Notes: generated by a model not told the origin, from the sequence alone. A stretch of 64,000 nt of DNA from Streptomyces sp. MP131-18 (GCF_001984575.1 NZ_LZNS01000001.1:487139-551138), one strand, 5' to 3'; positions 50,393 to 58,485 are shown, counted from the first letter of the stretch. A program made the numbers and translations.

Positions 50393-51223
50393 TCACGCCG
50401 AGAGGGAGGCCGCCACGGAGCCGTGGCCGAAGTCGTCCGGGCGCGGGCGGCGCAGGAACATCTCGCTGCCGGCGCCGTTGAGTATCTCGGCCTGGAGCCG
50501 CTGGACGTCGTCCGAAGGCTGGAGGCCGAGTTCGGTGCTGAGGATCTGGTAAAGGTCCTGATATGCCTGAAGGGCCTCGCCCCGGCGGCCGACCTGGTGC
50601 AGCGCCGAGATGAGCTGGCCGTGGAACCATTCATGCAGGGGATAGTCGTGGACCAGCGTCCGCAGATCCGGCAGGAGTTCGCGATGTCTGCCCAGCAGGG
50701 TGCCGGTCTCGATGTGCAGTTCCAGAGCGCGAATGCGCAACTCCTCGACGCGGGCGACCCGGCCGGCGAGCACGCAGCCGACGGGCACATTGCTCAGCAC
50801 GGGGCCGCGCCACATACCGAGCGCGCGGCTCACCTGCTCGTCCGCCCGCTCGACCCGGCCGGCGGTCAGCTCCCACTGGGCGCGTTGAATGAGCCGTTCA
50901 AAACTGATGGTGTCGACCTCGTCGTCGTCGACCTGGAGTTCGTAGCCTGGGGCACGGGTGACGAGAAGGTCCCGATCCGGCTCGGTGACCTTTTCTTCCA
51001 TGAGGAGTTTACGCGCGTGGTAAACGTGGGTTTGCAGCGTTCTCAGTGCGCCACGCGGCGGATTCTCCCCCCACAACTCCTGTATCAGCAGGTCCGTCGC
51101 CACGACGCCTCTGGGCTGGAGCGCCAGCAGCGCGAGCATCCGGGAGATCTTCGGTGCATTGATTGTGTATTCTCTGCCGTCATCGGTGACGATCTCGAAG
51201 CGACCGATGAGGTTGAGCTGCAT
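50393..51223 (-). CDS. SARP-family (AfsR/DnrI-type) transcriptional activator
   Basis: This 276-residue protein starts at ATG 51223 with AGGAG before it. Residues 1-95 are an OmpR-like winged helix of the SARP type (MQLNLIGRFEIVTDDGREYTI, APKISRMLALLALQPRGVVATDLLIQELWG, LQTHVYHARKLL). Residues about 96-245 are the bacterial transcriptional activation domain (FERLIQRAQWELTAGRVERADEQVSRALGMWRGPVL). The size is that of cluster-situated activators such as ActII-ORF4 and RedD. An ARE-like box lies 107-130 bp upstream, so the gamma-butyrolactone receptor at 52931 may repress it. It probably switches on the deoxysugar/tailoring genes to the right. Confidence 0.95.
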   Translation of the reverse strand: MQLNLIGRFEIVTDDGREYTINAPKISRMLALLALQPRGVVATDLLIQELWGENPPRGALRTLQTHVYHARKLLMEEKVTEPDRDLLVTRAPGYELQVDDDEVDTISFERLIQRAQWELTAGRVERADEQVSRALGMWRGPVLSNVPVGCVLAGRVARVEELRIRALELHIETGTLLGRHRELLPDLRTLVHDYPLHEWFHGQLISALHQVGRRGEALQAYQDLYQILSTELGLQPSDDVQRLQAEILNGAGSEMFLRRPRPDDFGHGSVAASLSA

Positions 51224-51329
51224 TGCACACGCTCCTGTCTTGGCGCGTCGGCGCCTGTGGGCGTCACCAGGTGATGCTGGGAACGGTGGACCAGCTCCAC
51301 CGAAGACCACGTGCTACAAGGAAAGGTCA

Positions 51330-51352
51330 CACTACCGGCCGGTTGGTATGTT
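51330..51352. promoter_or_regulatory. ARE-like box upstream of SARP gene
   Basis: The complement of this segment begins AACATACCAACCGGCCGG; its centre ACCGGCCGGT (51334-51343) is a perfect palindrome. It resembles the autoregulatory elements bound by gamma-butyrolactone receptors and shares AACATACC with the site at 52793-52800. It overlaps the 3' end of the IS701-like gene. Confidence 0.55.
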
Positions 51353-52549
51353 CTCGTCCCCGGCGTCTTGCGCTCGGCACCACGCGACGGCCTCGTCCGC
51401 GAGGAGGCGGTCCGTGTCGGCCAGCACCGCGGCGAAGTGGGCCACTGACGCCAGCGTGACGTGGTGGTGCCAGCCCGGGTAGGAGCGGCCGGTGAAGTCC
51501 CGCACCCCCACACGTTCCGAAATCCGGTCGAAGTCGCGCTGTACGACGTCCGAAAGCCGCGTCAGGCGCAGCACGGAGGGGAGGGACTGACCGCCGGCGT
51601 TCGTCAGCCACAGCCGCACATCGCTGCGCGCCTCGACGGACCACTCCCCCACCAGCAGCAGCCCATGCGGGCCCGCGCCCAGGTCCCGGGGCCCGGAGGG
51701 CAGTTGAGGAGCGACCACGGGGACCGCGGCGGCGATGGTGTGCCCGCCCTCGATCCGCACAGGGCGGCGCAGCCTGGTGAGGGTGGCGATGAGCTCTTCG
51801 GCGCTGCGCAGGCGCTCGCCGTAGGCGGGCAGTACGGAGGCGTCGATGCGGAGCCGGGTGTCCCGTCCGGCCCTGACGATGAACGCCTGGCTGTGCCCGG
51901 CGAGTTGGTGGGCGAGGGCGACGGCGTCCGCGCCCTCGGCGTCGACCACGAGCGGCCGCGGCGCGGGGGCGACCACGCCGTGCGGGTCGGTGACCAGTTC
52001 GCGAATGCACTCCTCCGGGCTGCCGCCCCTGGCCTCGGCGGGGATGCTGGCCCGCTCGCGCACCGGCCCCTCGGTCCAGCGCCGCGGGAGCACCAGGCGC
52101 CAGTCCACCGGCACGGCGGCACGTTCCGAGGCCACCCAGGCGCCCACCGCCTGCTGCCCGTTGATGATCTCGCCCAGGTGCGGAACGTACTGCTGGTCGA
52201 CCCCGATCGAGTGCCGTCCGGCCTTGGGTATGACGGTGGGCCGGACGACCCAGGCCTCGTGCCCCAGGAGGGACCGCACGTGGCGCGCGAGGGCCTGGCG
52301 CACGGGTCGCCAGTCCCAGGGGGAGACGCTGATGAAGTGGTGCACGTTCTGGAGCGTGGCGTCGCCGCCGATGTAGTCGGAGATGTTGCGCAGCGTCTTG
52401 CGGCCGCGTAACGCCAGCAGTCCGCGCACGTACTGCTCGGCTTTCAGCCGCTGTCCGGTGCGGGGCAAGGAGGTGAACAGCCGCGACCCGAGGCCGGCGG
52501 GGAGGCCGGGGGCGGACGGCTCGCGCGGCGGGGCCTGGGGCGAGGTCAT
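51332..52549 (-). CDS. IS701-family transposase-like protein, probably domesticated
   Basis: A 405-residue protein related to IS701 (DDE) transposases. The N-terminal region (FTSLPRTGQRLKAEQYVRGLLALRGRKTLRNIS) and the QNVHHFIS...W motif match. So do the GRHSIGVDQQYVPHLGEIINGQ block, a VVDAEGAD strand and the C-terminal GRSYPGWHHHVTLASVAHF. Where active members have an Asp pair before PKKG, this protein has RPTVIPKAG, so the first catalytic Asp seems lost (aligned from memory). No terminal inverted repeats flank the gene. It sits between a SARP and a gamma-butyrolactone receptor, suggesting a regulatory or structural role rather than mobility. ATG 52549 has no clear ribosome site and overlaps the stop of a short upstream frame. 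Confidence 0.75.
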   Translation of the reverse strand: MTSPQAPPREPSAPGLPAGLGSRLFTSLPRTGQRLKAEQYVRGLLALRGRKTLRNISDYIGGDATLQNVHHFISVSPWDWRPVRQALARHVRSLLGHEAWVVRPTVIPKAGRHSIGVDQQYVPHLGEIINGQQAVGAWVASERAAVPVDWRLVLPRRWTEGPVRERASIPAEARGGSPEECIRELVTDPHGVVAPAPRPLVVDAEGADAVALAHQLAGHSQAFIVRAGRDTRLRIDASVLPAYGERLRSAEELIATLTRLRRPVRIEGGHTIAAAVPVVAPQLPSGPRDLGAGPHGLLLVGEWSVEARSDVRLWLTNAGGQSLPSVLRLTRLSDVVQRDFDRISERVGVRDFTGRSYPGWHHHVTLASVAHFAAVLADTDRLLADEAVAWCRAQDAGDENIPTGR

Positions 52550-52930
52550 CGCTCGGGCCCGGTTGATACGGGTGGGTCTGACGTCGCTATCATCACTCCC
52601 CCTTGATCCGGATGTGGGGCCGGGCTCAATAAATCAACCATTCCATTTGTTTGCCTGAGGGACGTCAACCAGCGTCGCACGACGCGGAGACCGCCCTCAC
52701 CTGGGGAAACGGGTGGGTGGGGGTGCGGGCGGGGACAGCGTCGTGACGGGACATCAGGGCGCGGTGACAGCAAGTCGTCGTCCTCTGCCATAAACATACC
52801 GGACGTTCGACACTTCAACAGTAGGGCCTCCGGCCATCCGGGCACCGCACGGCGGTATTTCGGGCCCAGGACGCGCCCGAACGGGCCACGCCGGGCCCAG
52901 CGGAACGTCTGGTGGTCCGCCAGCGGCCCG
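52550..52930. other. 381-bp spacer upstream of IS701-like gene
   Basis: Contains an ARE-like half-site AACATACC (52793-52800), an AT-rich patch (about 52620-52660) likely to include the promoter for the reverse-strand gene, and a short reverse frame from ATG 52593 reading MIATSDPPVSTGPER whose stop overlaps ATG 52549. Close to 52920-52970, CGGCCCGTC(A/G)G-type units are repeated. No solid gene is seen. Confidence 0.5.
52793..52812. promoter_or_regulatory. Weak ARE-like half-site
   Basis: AACATACC followed by GGACGTTCG resembles one arm of an autoregulatory element; the second arm is poor. It lies 244 bp upstream of the IS701-like gene. Confidence 0.35.
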
Positions 52931-53647
52931 TCAGCGGCCCGTCGGTGGCCCGTCGGCCGACCGGGGGCCCCGATCCTCCGCCGCCGCCCTGCTGGCCGCG
53001 AGCAGCCGTTCGGCGCGGCCGGGCGAGGTGTCCAGCTGGGCCAGGACGCCGGGGACGGCGATGCTGGGCAGCACAAGCTCCAGGAGGGCCGCGATCTCGT
53101 CCACCAGTTGCGGCGACTCGTCGAGGGAGCCGCTCACGAGCTGAACTCCCGTCCAGGAGCCGACGAACAGCCGTGAGGTAACCGCCGGATCGACATGGGC
53201 GTGCACCTCGCCGCGCGCGCGGGCCTCCGCGATCATGTCCCTCCCGAGGACGATCCAGTCCGGCCAGCGGGTACCGAACAGGCCGCGGGCCTTCGGGTCG
53301 ACGGCGAGCCGGATCGAAGCGCTGAGCATCGGCTCCCTCGGCAGACGGTAGGCCAGCAGCAGGCCCACATCCACCCACTCCTGGAGCTTGAGGGTCTGCG
53401 GCACCAGCCCCTCGGAGGTGACGGCCTCGGCGAGCACGCCCCGCGCCAGCTCCTCCTTGGAGGTGAAATGGAAATACAGGGCCCCACGGGTCAATTCGGT
53501 CCTGTCGAGGATCGCGGAGATGGAGGCGGCGTCGTAGCCGCACTCGTTGAAGACCTCGGCCGCGGCCTCCAGAAAGAGCCTACGGGTCCGAATTGCCCGA
53601 TCTTGCCTCGCCAACGGGGACTCCAATGACTTTTTCTTTACCTGCAT
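52931..53647 (-). CDS. Gamma-butyrolactone receptor (ArpA/ScbR-like TetR regulator)
   Basis: This 238-residue TetR-type repressor has a DNA-binding domain (about 16-62; AIRTRRLFLEAAAEVFNECGYDAASISAILDRTELTRGALYFHFTSKEELA) that follows the ArpA-family pattern closely. The ligand domain has the family's tryptophans (W128 in GTRWPDW, and W165 in FVGSWTGVQLVSG). It is divergent from an AfsA-family synthase with an ARE-like palindrome in the 71-bp spacer, the classic signalling pair. It should repress its own gene, the synthase and the SARP until the butyrolactone binds. An antibiotic-binding pseudo-receptor is the alternative, but the adjacent synthase favours a true receptor. Confidence 0.93.
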   Translation of the reverse strand: MQVKKKSLESPLARQDRAIRTRRLFLEAAAEVFNECGYDAASISAILDRTELTRGALYFHFTSKEELARGVLAEAVTSEGLVPQTLKLQEWVDVGLLLAYRLPREPMLSASIRLAVDPKARGLFGTRWPDWIVLGRDMIAEARARGEVHAHVDPAVTSRLFVGSWTGVQLVSGSLDESPQLVDEIAALLELVLPSIAVPGVLAQLDTSPGRAERLLAASRAAAEDRGPRSADGPPTGR

Positions 53648-53652
53648 CTTGC

Positions 53653-53676
53653 AACAGACCGGAGAACCGGTATCTT
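53653..53676. promoter_or_regulatory. ARE-like palindrome between receptor and synthase genes
   Basis: ACCGG (53658-53662) and CCGGT (53667-53671) form the core of a dyad whose complement begins AAGATACCGGTTCTCCGG, matching the autoregulatory-element pattern. It lies 6 bp from the receptor start and 43 bp from the synthase start, positioned to control both. Confidence 0.65.
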
Positions 53677-53718
53677 ATCAGTGTTTGTTCGCCGCTTGCA
53701 TCGCATCCCGGGGGGATC

Positions 53719-54687
53719 GTGACCGAGGCTCCTGCTGCATGTCTGCATCCATTGTCCGATCCTTTAGCCCGGCCGAGGACGTACTTCCCTTTCGGCATCT
53801 CCGCAGAAGTACGCACCGTGCCGCGGGAGTACGTTCACCTCGTACACGAGGACACTGTCTTCATCACCGGCTGGAAACGGCTGAAAACCCATAAGTTTCT
53901 GCTCACCGCCGTATGGCCGGGAAGCGCCGGAATACGGCCCTACGATCCCCGCGTTCTGTCACAGCTGATCAGACAGAGCGGCCTGGCCATCGCCCATGCG
54001 GAATACGACGTGCCGCTGGCCTATCAAACTCTGCTCCACTCCCTGGACTACGACGTCGCCGAGGGCCTCTCCCTGCCGGACGACCGTCCCACGCCCCTGG
54101 AGATCGAGGTCGTCGTGGCCGAGGCCGGGCGCAAGGGCCGCACCGCCAGGTCCCTGACCATGGAGGTCCGCCTCAGGGCGCACGGCGCCACCGTCGTCAC
54201 GTCCCGCTCCGAGTTCGGGTGGGTCTCCCCCGCGGTCTACCGGCGCCTGCGCGGGGGCCGCTCCACCGCCGCCTGGGGGGCGTGGCCCCTCCCCGCCGCG
54301 CTCGCCCCCGAGTCCGTCGGCCGCGCGGCCCTCGCGGACGTGGTGCTGTCGCCGGGGCTGCGCCCGCACCACTGGCAGTTGCGCAACGACGTCGCCAACA
54401 CGCTTTTGTTCGACCATCCCGTCGACCACGTGCCGGGGCTCGTGCTCGTCGAAGCGGCCCTCCAGGCCGCACAGACCCGGCTTCCCGGCTTCGCGGTACG
54501 CACCGTCCGCAGCAGCTACCAGCGGTTCGCCGAACTGGACGAACCGTGCTGGATCGAGGTCCGGCCCGCGGGACCGCCCGGCCCCGACGGCGCGGACACG
54601 CTCCTCGTGGGCGGCACCCAGGACGGCAGGCCCGTGTTCGACATCGCCCTGGGCGGCACCGTCCGCCGTACCGTGTCCCACCCGTAG
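53719..54687 (+). CDS. AfsA/ScbA-family gamma-butyrolactone biosynthesis protein
   Basis: A 322-residue protein with two AfsA hot-dog repeats. The first has the VPREYVHLVHEDTVFITGW and LKTHKFLLTAVWP motifs (about 34-66); the second has FDHPVDHVPGLVLVEAALQA (231-250), the family's DHP-DHxPG signature. It is expected to join a beta-ketoacyl group to dihydroxyacetone phosphate, the committed step of A-factor-type signal synthesis. GTG 53719 follows GGGGGG. Codon 16 (53764-53766) is TTA, the rare leucine codon read by the bldA tRNA in Streptomyces, so translation is likely developmentally gated. It is divergent from the receptor gene. Confidence 0.94.
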   Translation: MTEAPAACLHPLSDPLARPRTYFPFGISAEVRTVPREYVHLVHEDTVFITGWKRLKTHKFLLTAVWPGSAGIRPYDPRVLSQLIRQSGLAIAHAEYDVPLAYQTLLHSLDYDVAEGLSLPDDRPTPLEIEVVVAEAGRKGRTARSLTMEVRLRAHGATVVTSRSEFGWVSPAVYRRLRGGRSTAAWGAWPLPAALAPESVGRAALADVVLSPGLRPHHWQLRNDVANTLLFDHPVDHVPGLVLVEAALQAAQTRLPGFAVRTVRSSYQRFAELDEPCWIEVRPAGPPGPDGADTLLVGGTQDGRPVFDIALGGTVRRTVSHP

Positions 54688-54719
54688 GGCCTGCCCAGGA
54701 AGTACCGGTGCTCCCCGGC

Positions 54720-54735
54720 GCCCCCGCCCGGGGGC
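54720..54735. terminator. Short hairpin between afsA-like and aldo/keto reductase genes
   Basis: GCCCCC (54720-54725) pairs with GGGGGC (54730-54735) around a GCCC loop between convergent stops at 54687 and 54785. It is short, so only moderately convincing. Confidence 0.4.
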
Positions 54736-54784
54736 CCGGTCCTGGCTGCTCGCCGGGGGCTTCGCGCCGGGCCCGGGCCGGCTG

Positions 54785-55771
54785 TCACCAGGCCCAGGCT
54801 TCGGGCCCCGGGCCGCCCTTGCCGATGGGCGGGAAGAGGGCGTCGAGGCGCTTCAGCACCTCGTCCGACAGGATGAGGTGCGCCGCCCGCAGGGCGCTCT
54901 CCAACTGGGCCACGCTGCGCGGGCCGATGACCGGGGCCGTCACCCCCGGCCTGGTCATCGTCCAGGCCAGGCCGACCTCGGCCGGGTCGAGACCGTGTTC
55001 AGCGCACAGGTCCTCGTAGGCGGCGAGGGTCTCACGGTGGGTCTCCAGGGCCTCGGCGGCCCGGCCCTGGGCACTCTTCATCGCCTCGCCCTCGGTGAGC
55101 TTCCGCAGCACGCCGCTCAGCAGTCCGCCGTGCAGCGGGGACCACGGGAGCACGGCCACCCCGTACCGCAGGCAGGCCGGAATGACTTCCAGCTCGATGT
55201 GCCGGGTGACGAGGTTGTAGACGCTCTGCTCGGAGACGATACCGAGGAAATTGCGGCGCGCGGCGTTCTCCTGCGCCTCCGCGATATGCCAGCCGGCGAA
55301 ATTGGAGGAGCCGACGTAACGCACCTTCCCTTGCCGCGTCAGGAATTCCATCGCCTGCCACACCTCGTCCCAGGGGGCGCTCCTGTCGACGTGGTGCATC
55401 TGGAACAGGTCGATCCAGTCTGTTTTCAGCCGGCGCAGCGACGCATCGCAGGAGGCGATGATGTGGCGTGCGGAGAGACCGGATTCATTGGGCCAGTCGT
55501 CCATGGGGTTGCCGACCTTGGTGGAAAGGACGATCTTTTCCCGGCGGCCCCCGCCCAGTGCGAACCAGGAGCCGAGGAATTCTTCCGTGTAGCCCTTGTA
55601 CTTCTGCCAGCCGTACTGGTTCGCGGTGTCCACGAAATTGATGCCGTGTGCGAGGGCCGTGTCCAGGATGGCGTGGCTCTCCTGGTCGTCGGCCCGGACG
55701 CCCAGGTTCAGGCTGCCCAGGCACAGCTCGCTGACCTGGAGGGCGGTGCGGCCGAGACGGGTGTAGCGCAT
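54785..55771 (-). CDS. Aldo/keto reductase of deoxysugar pathway (TylCII/EryBII-like)
   Basis: A 328-residue AKR barrel enzyme with the family's YTRLGRTALQVSELCLGSLNLG start, Asp/Tyr in NFVDTANQYGWQ, Lys in IVLSTKVG and His in FQMHHVDRS. The segments LSARHIIASCDASLRRLKTDWIDLFQMHHVDR and GKVRYVGSSNFAGWHIAEAQ resemble NDP-hexose reductases acting after 2,3-dehydratases in 2,6-dideoxysugar pathways. The 2,3-dehydratase at 60000 and the glycosyltransferase next door fit that role: reducing the 3-keto intermediate. A general AKR is the alternative. Confidence 0.85.
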   Translation of the reverse strand: MRYTRLGRTALQVSELCLGSLNLGVRADDQESHAILDTALAHGINFVDTANQYGWQKYKGYTEEFLGSWFALGGGRREKIVLSTKVGNPMDDWPNESGLSARHIIASCDASLRRLKTDWIDLFQMHHVDRSAPWDEVWQAMEFLTRQGKVRYVGSSNFAGWHIAEAQENAARRNFLGIVSEQSVYNLVTRHIELEVIPACLRYGVAVLPWSPLHGGLLSGVLRKLTEGEAMKSAQGRAAEALETHRETLAAYEDLCAEHGLDPAEVGLAWTMTRPGVTAPVIGPRSVAQLESALRAAHLILSDEVLKRLDALFPPIGKGGPGPEAWAW

Positions 55772-55838
55772 GGTTGCCTCTCTGGCTCTCCGGGGCTTTG
55801 ACGCGGTGGCGGGACGGCGTGCCGGCGGAAACGTCCGG

Positions 55839-57185
55839 TCAGGGCCGGCTCCGGTGGCGGGCGCTCAGCCGTTCCAGCTGGGGGACGAGGTCGTGCGGGC
55901 TCGGCGTCGCCATCATCTCCTCGTGGATGCGGCGCGCCCCCGCGTGGAAGGACGGCTCGTCGAGGACGCGGGCCAGCCGCTTCGTCAGCTCCTCGACGGA
56001 GTGCGCCTTCTGGTCGAGCAGCAGCCCGGCGCCCCGCGAGAGGACGTAGGCCGAAGTGGGGCGCATGTCCATGTGCTTGTGGGTGGAGGAGGTCGTGGTG
56101 CCGTCCGCGTGCTCCACCACGATCTTGATGTCGCCGTCGACGATGAGCTGCGGCGTGCGCGTCGCGGTCGCGGCCGCGAAGCTGCCCATCCCGCCGTGGT
56201 GGATGAAGGCGGAACAGCTCGGCAGCAGTTGCGTGAGCGGCAGGTAGTCGACGGTCCGTACGTTGGGCGGCACGCGGAAGTCCGCGATCTGTGAGGCGTC
56301 CAGCGTGGCGATCACGTCGATGTCCAGGTCGGCGACGCTTTCCAGCAGGGCCCCGACGAACTCCTCGCCGCCCTTGAAGAACTGACGTACCGACACCCCG
56401 AGCGACAGCGCCACACGCGGCCGCTTCGGGGCCTCGCGCAGCCACGGGGGGATCGGCGCGGCCCCGGTGAACGGCACCCAGCGCATCGGCACCAGGACGG
56501 TGCGGGTCGGCAGCCGCATCGGGGCGGGCATGGTGTCGATGGTCCACTGCCCGAGCAGCAGTTCCTCGTCGACCTCGACGCCGTGCCGTTCCGCTACCGG
56601 CCGCACCGCCCGCGCCAGGGGGCTCTCGGCTCCGGAGGCGGAGCCGTCGGCGCGGGCGGCGGCCAGCCGTTCGGTGATCCAGCCCCAGTAGTCGGGGCCC
56701 CACAGCAGCCGGGCGTGGGCGGCGCCCGCGGCGCGGGCGGCCACCGCGGCGGAGGGGAAGGCAGGGTCCCAGATGACGAGGTCGGGCTGCCAGGCCCTGG
56801 CGTAGGCAACGAGGTCGTCGATGCCGGGCATCGGCTCGGCGGACGAGGCGCCGGCGGGATGGAACTCCCACGTCGCCGGGAGCACGAACTGCCGGAAGTC
56901 GCCCCACGGATGGTGGTCCTCGCCGTCGAGTGCCAGGGCGGCCGCGACGTTGTCGAGCTCCTCGTCCATGCCGGGCGGCACGGGCTGCGCCGCGCCGCGC
57001 GCCGTGGGCATGCCGGCGCGTTCGCCGAGCGGCAGGGCCGTGAGGCCCACCGAGGTGATGGTCGCGGCCACATCGGGGTGGGACGCGATGACCACCTCGT
57101 GCCCTGCGCTCTGCAACGCGGAGGCGAGCGGCACCACGGGGTACAGATGGGCGGTGCCTGGCCATATTGTCATGAGCACTCGCAC
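55839..57185 (-). CDS. Macrolide/polyketide-type glycosyltransferase (GT1, DesVII-like)
   Basis: This 448-residue GT-B enzyme starts at GTG 57185 behind GGGAGA. The N-terminal acceptor domain begins VRVLMTIWPGTAHLYPVVPLASALQSAGHEV. WDPAFPSAAVAARAAGAAHARLLWGPDYWGW and RVALSLGVSVRQF match antibiotic glycosyltransferases, and the donor site is FIHHGGMGSFAAATATRTPQL. DesVII/EryCIII-type members need a P450-like activator protein; none is encoded within the window. It should attach the dTDP-deoxysugar made by the genes at 60000-64000. The donor loop sequence around THKHMDMRPTSAY is longer than usual. Confidence 0.92.
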   Translation of the reverse strand: MRVLMTIWPGTAHLYPVVPLASALQSAGHEVVIASHPDVAATITSVGLTALPLGERAGMPTARGAAQPVPPGMDEELDNVAAALALDGEDHHPWGDFRQFVLPATWEFHPAGASSAEPMPGIDDLVAYARAWQPDLVIWDPAFPSAAVAARAAGAAHARLLWGPDYWGWITERLAAARADGSASGAESPLARAVRPVAERHGVEVDEELLLGQWTIDTMPAPMRLPTRTVLVPMRWVPFTGAAPIPPWLREAPKRPRVALSLGVSVRQFFKGGEEFVGALLESVADLDIDVIATLDASQIADFRVPPNVRTVDYLPLTQLLPSCSAFIHHGGMGSFAAATATRTPQLIVDGDIKIVVEHADGTTTSSTHKHMDMRPTSAYVLSRGAGLLLDQKAHSVEELTKRLARVLDEPSFHAGARRIHEEMMATPSPHDLVPQLERLSARHRSRP

Positions 57186-57569
57186 AGAGCTCTCCCTCGG
57201 AGAAGCGCGACCACGTCGATGAGCCGCGGGCCTGAAGACGCAACAATCGGGCAAGTCAGCCTGGACGCTACAGCGGGGCACGCAACCGGGCGCCCACTCC
57301 CGGGTAACCCCGCACCGCCGCCGGCCCGCCGGCCGAGCCCCGTCACGCGTGCCGCGGCGCATCCGGGGCCCTGCACACAGCACCGTCACGCCATCTGACG
57401 GGGCATTGGCCACTGACAAAAAGGTTCGTGACAAACAAATGATGAGCAGTTGAGCGACGTCTGTGCAGGAACCATCATGGACCGGACGCCTATAACAGAG
57501 ATCATTTGTGATCGAAAGCGGCGGCTTTCGCGTCATTTTCCAAAGAATCGACAGCAGATTGGAAAAAAC
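57186..57569. other. 384-bp divergent promoter region, glycosyltransferase / imine reductase
   Basis: The half nearest the glycosyltransferase is GC-rich without clear elements. The half from 57400 is AT-rich for this genome and contains GATCA-N4-TGATC (57500-57513) and the hairpin CGAAAGC-GGCG-GCTTTCG (57513-57530), both in the imine reductase leader. TGAGC units near 57446-57458 could be SARP direct repeats but spacing is not convincing. Confidence 0.5.
57500..57530. promoter_or_regulatory. Two adjacent dyads in leader of imine reductase-like gene
   Basis: GATCATTTGTGATC (57500-57513) and CGAAAGCGGCGGCTTTCG (57513-57530) are perfect inverted repeats sharing one base, 40 bp before the start. 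They may be operators or a 5' UTR hairpin pair. Confidence 0.45.
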
Positions 57570-58460
57570 ATGGCTGAGGACAACCGCATACCCGTGACCC
57601 TCATCGGGCTGGGCTCGATGGGCGCGGCGCTGGCCGAGGCGTTCGTCGGGGCCGGGCACCCCACGACCGTGTGGAACCGGACCGCCGCCAAGGCCGAGCC
57701 GCTCGTCGCCAAGGGTGCGGTGCGTGCCGAGGCCATCGGAGAGGCCGTCGCCGCCAGCGGGCTGGTGATCACCTGTATGACCTCCTACGAGGCGACGAAG
57801 CAGGCGCTGGAGCCGGCCGCCGACGCGCTGTCCGGCCGCACCCTGATCACGCTCAACTCCGGCATTCCCAGCCACGCCCGCGAGTTCGCGGAGTGGGCCA
57901 CCGGGCACGGTGCCCGGTTCCTGGACGGGGCGGTCAAGAATGTGCCCCAGGCCGTGGGCCTGGCTGACACGCTCATCTACTACAGCGGCGACAAGGCCGT
58001 CTTCGACGAGTACGAGTCGACCGTGAAGGTGCTTGGCGGCGACACCGTCTTCCTCGGCCCCGACGTGGACACCGCCAAGCTTTACGAGGCGGCCGTCGGC
58101 ACCACCCTGCTACCGGCGCTCGTCGGCTTCTTCCAGGGCGCCGCCATGCTGAAGAAGCGCGGCCTCGAGGTCTCCTCCATGGTGCCGTACTCCATCAAGT
58201 GGCTCGAGATGATCAACTCCATCCTGCCGGTGCTGGCGGAGCAGATCGACTCGGGCGACTACAGCCAGGCGTTCTCCTCCATCGGCCTCTTCCACGCCGC
58301 CATCGACGACGAGTACCAGATGGGCAAGGACGAGGACGTCGACATCAGCTGGCAGGCCCCCATGCACGACCTGCTGCGCCGCGCCGTCGCCGAGGGTCAC
58401 GCCGAGGACAACATCTCCGCCCTGGCGGAGATGTTCCTGAAGCCGGAGAAGAAGGACTGA
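57570..58460 (+). CDS. Imine reductase-like NAD(P)-dependent oxidoreductase
   Basis: A 296-residue protein starting at ATG 57570 (GGA just upstream). The Rossmann domain opens with IPVTLIGLGSMGAALAEAF (GxGxMG at 13-18) and has the NADPH-preferring WNRT after the second strand. A helical domain follows that ends with DISWQAPMHDLLRRAVAEGHAEDNISALAEMF, a pattern typical of imine reductases, which form intertwined dimers, rather than of 3-hydroxyisobutyrate dehydrogenases. It could reduce a cyclic imine or similar C=N/C=O group in the cluster's product. It is transcribed opposite to the sugar genes. Confidence 0.85.
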   Translation: MAEDNRIPVTLIGLGSMGAALAEAFVGAGHPTTVWNRTAAKAEPLVAKGAVRAEAIGEAVAASGLVITCMTSYEATKQALEPAADALSGRTLITLNSGIPSHAREFAEWATGHGARFLDGAVKNVPQAVGLADTLIYYSGDKAVFDEYESTVKVLGGDTVFLGPDVDTAKLYEAAVGTTLLPALVGFFQGAAMLKKRGLEVSSMVPYSIKWLEMINSILPVLAEQIDSGDYSQAFSSIGLFHAAIDDEYQMGKDEDVDISWQAPMHDLLRRAVAEGHAEDNISALAEMFLKPEKKD

Positions 58461-58485
58461 CCTTCGGCTCCGGCCCCCCACCGTC

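Noticed and set aside
50393..54687. CRISPR array, tRNA or prophage signals in the regulatory block and elsewhere.
   Set aside because: No regularly spaced repeats, cloverleaf-like sequence, integrase or phage structural gene was found in the window.
57446..57458. TGAGC repeats as SARP-binding heptamers.
   Set aside because: Spacing is not the 11 or 22 bp expected for SARP direct repeats, and only two poor copies are present.
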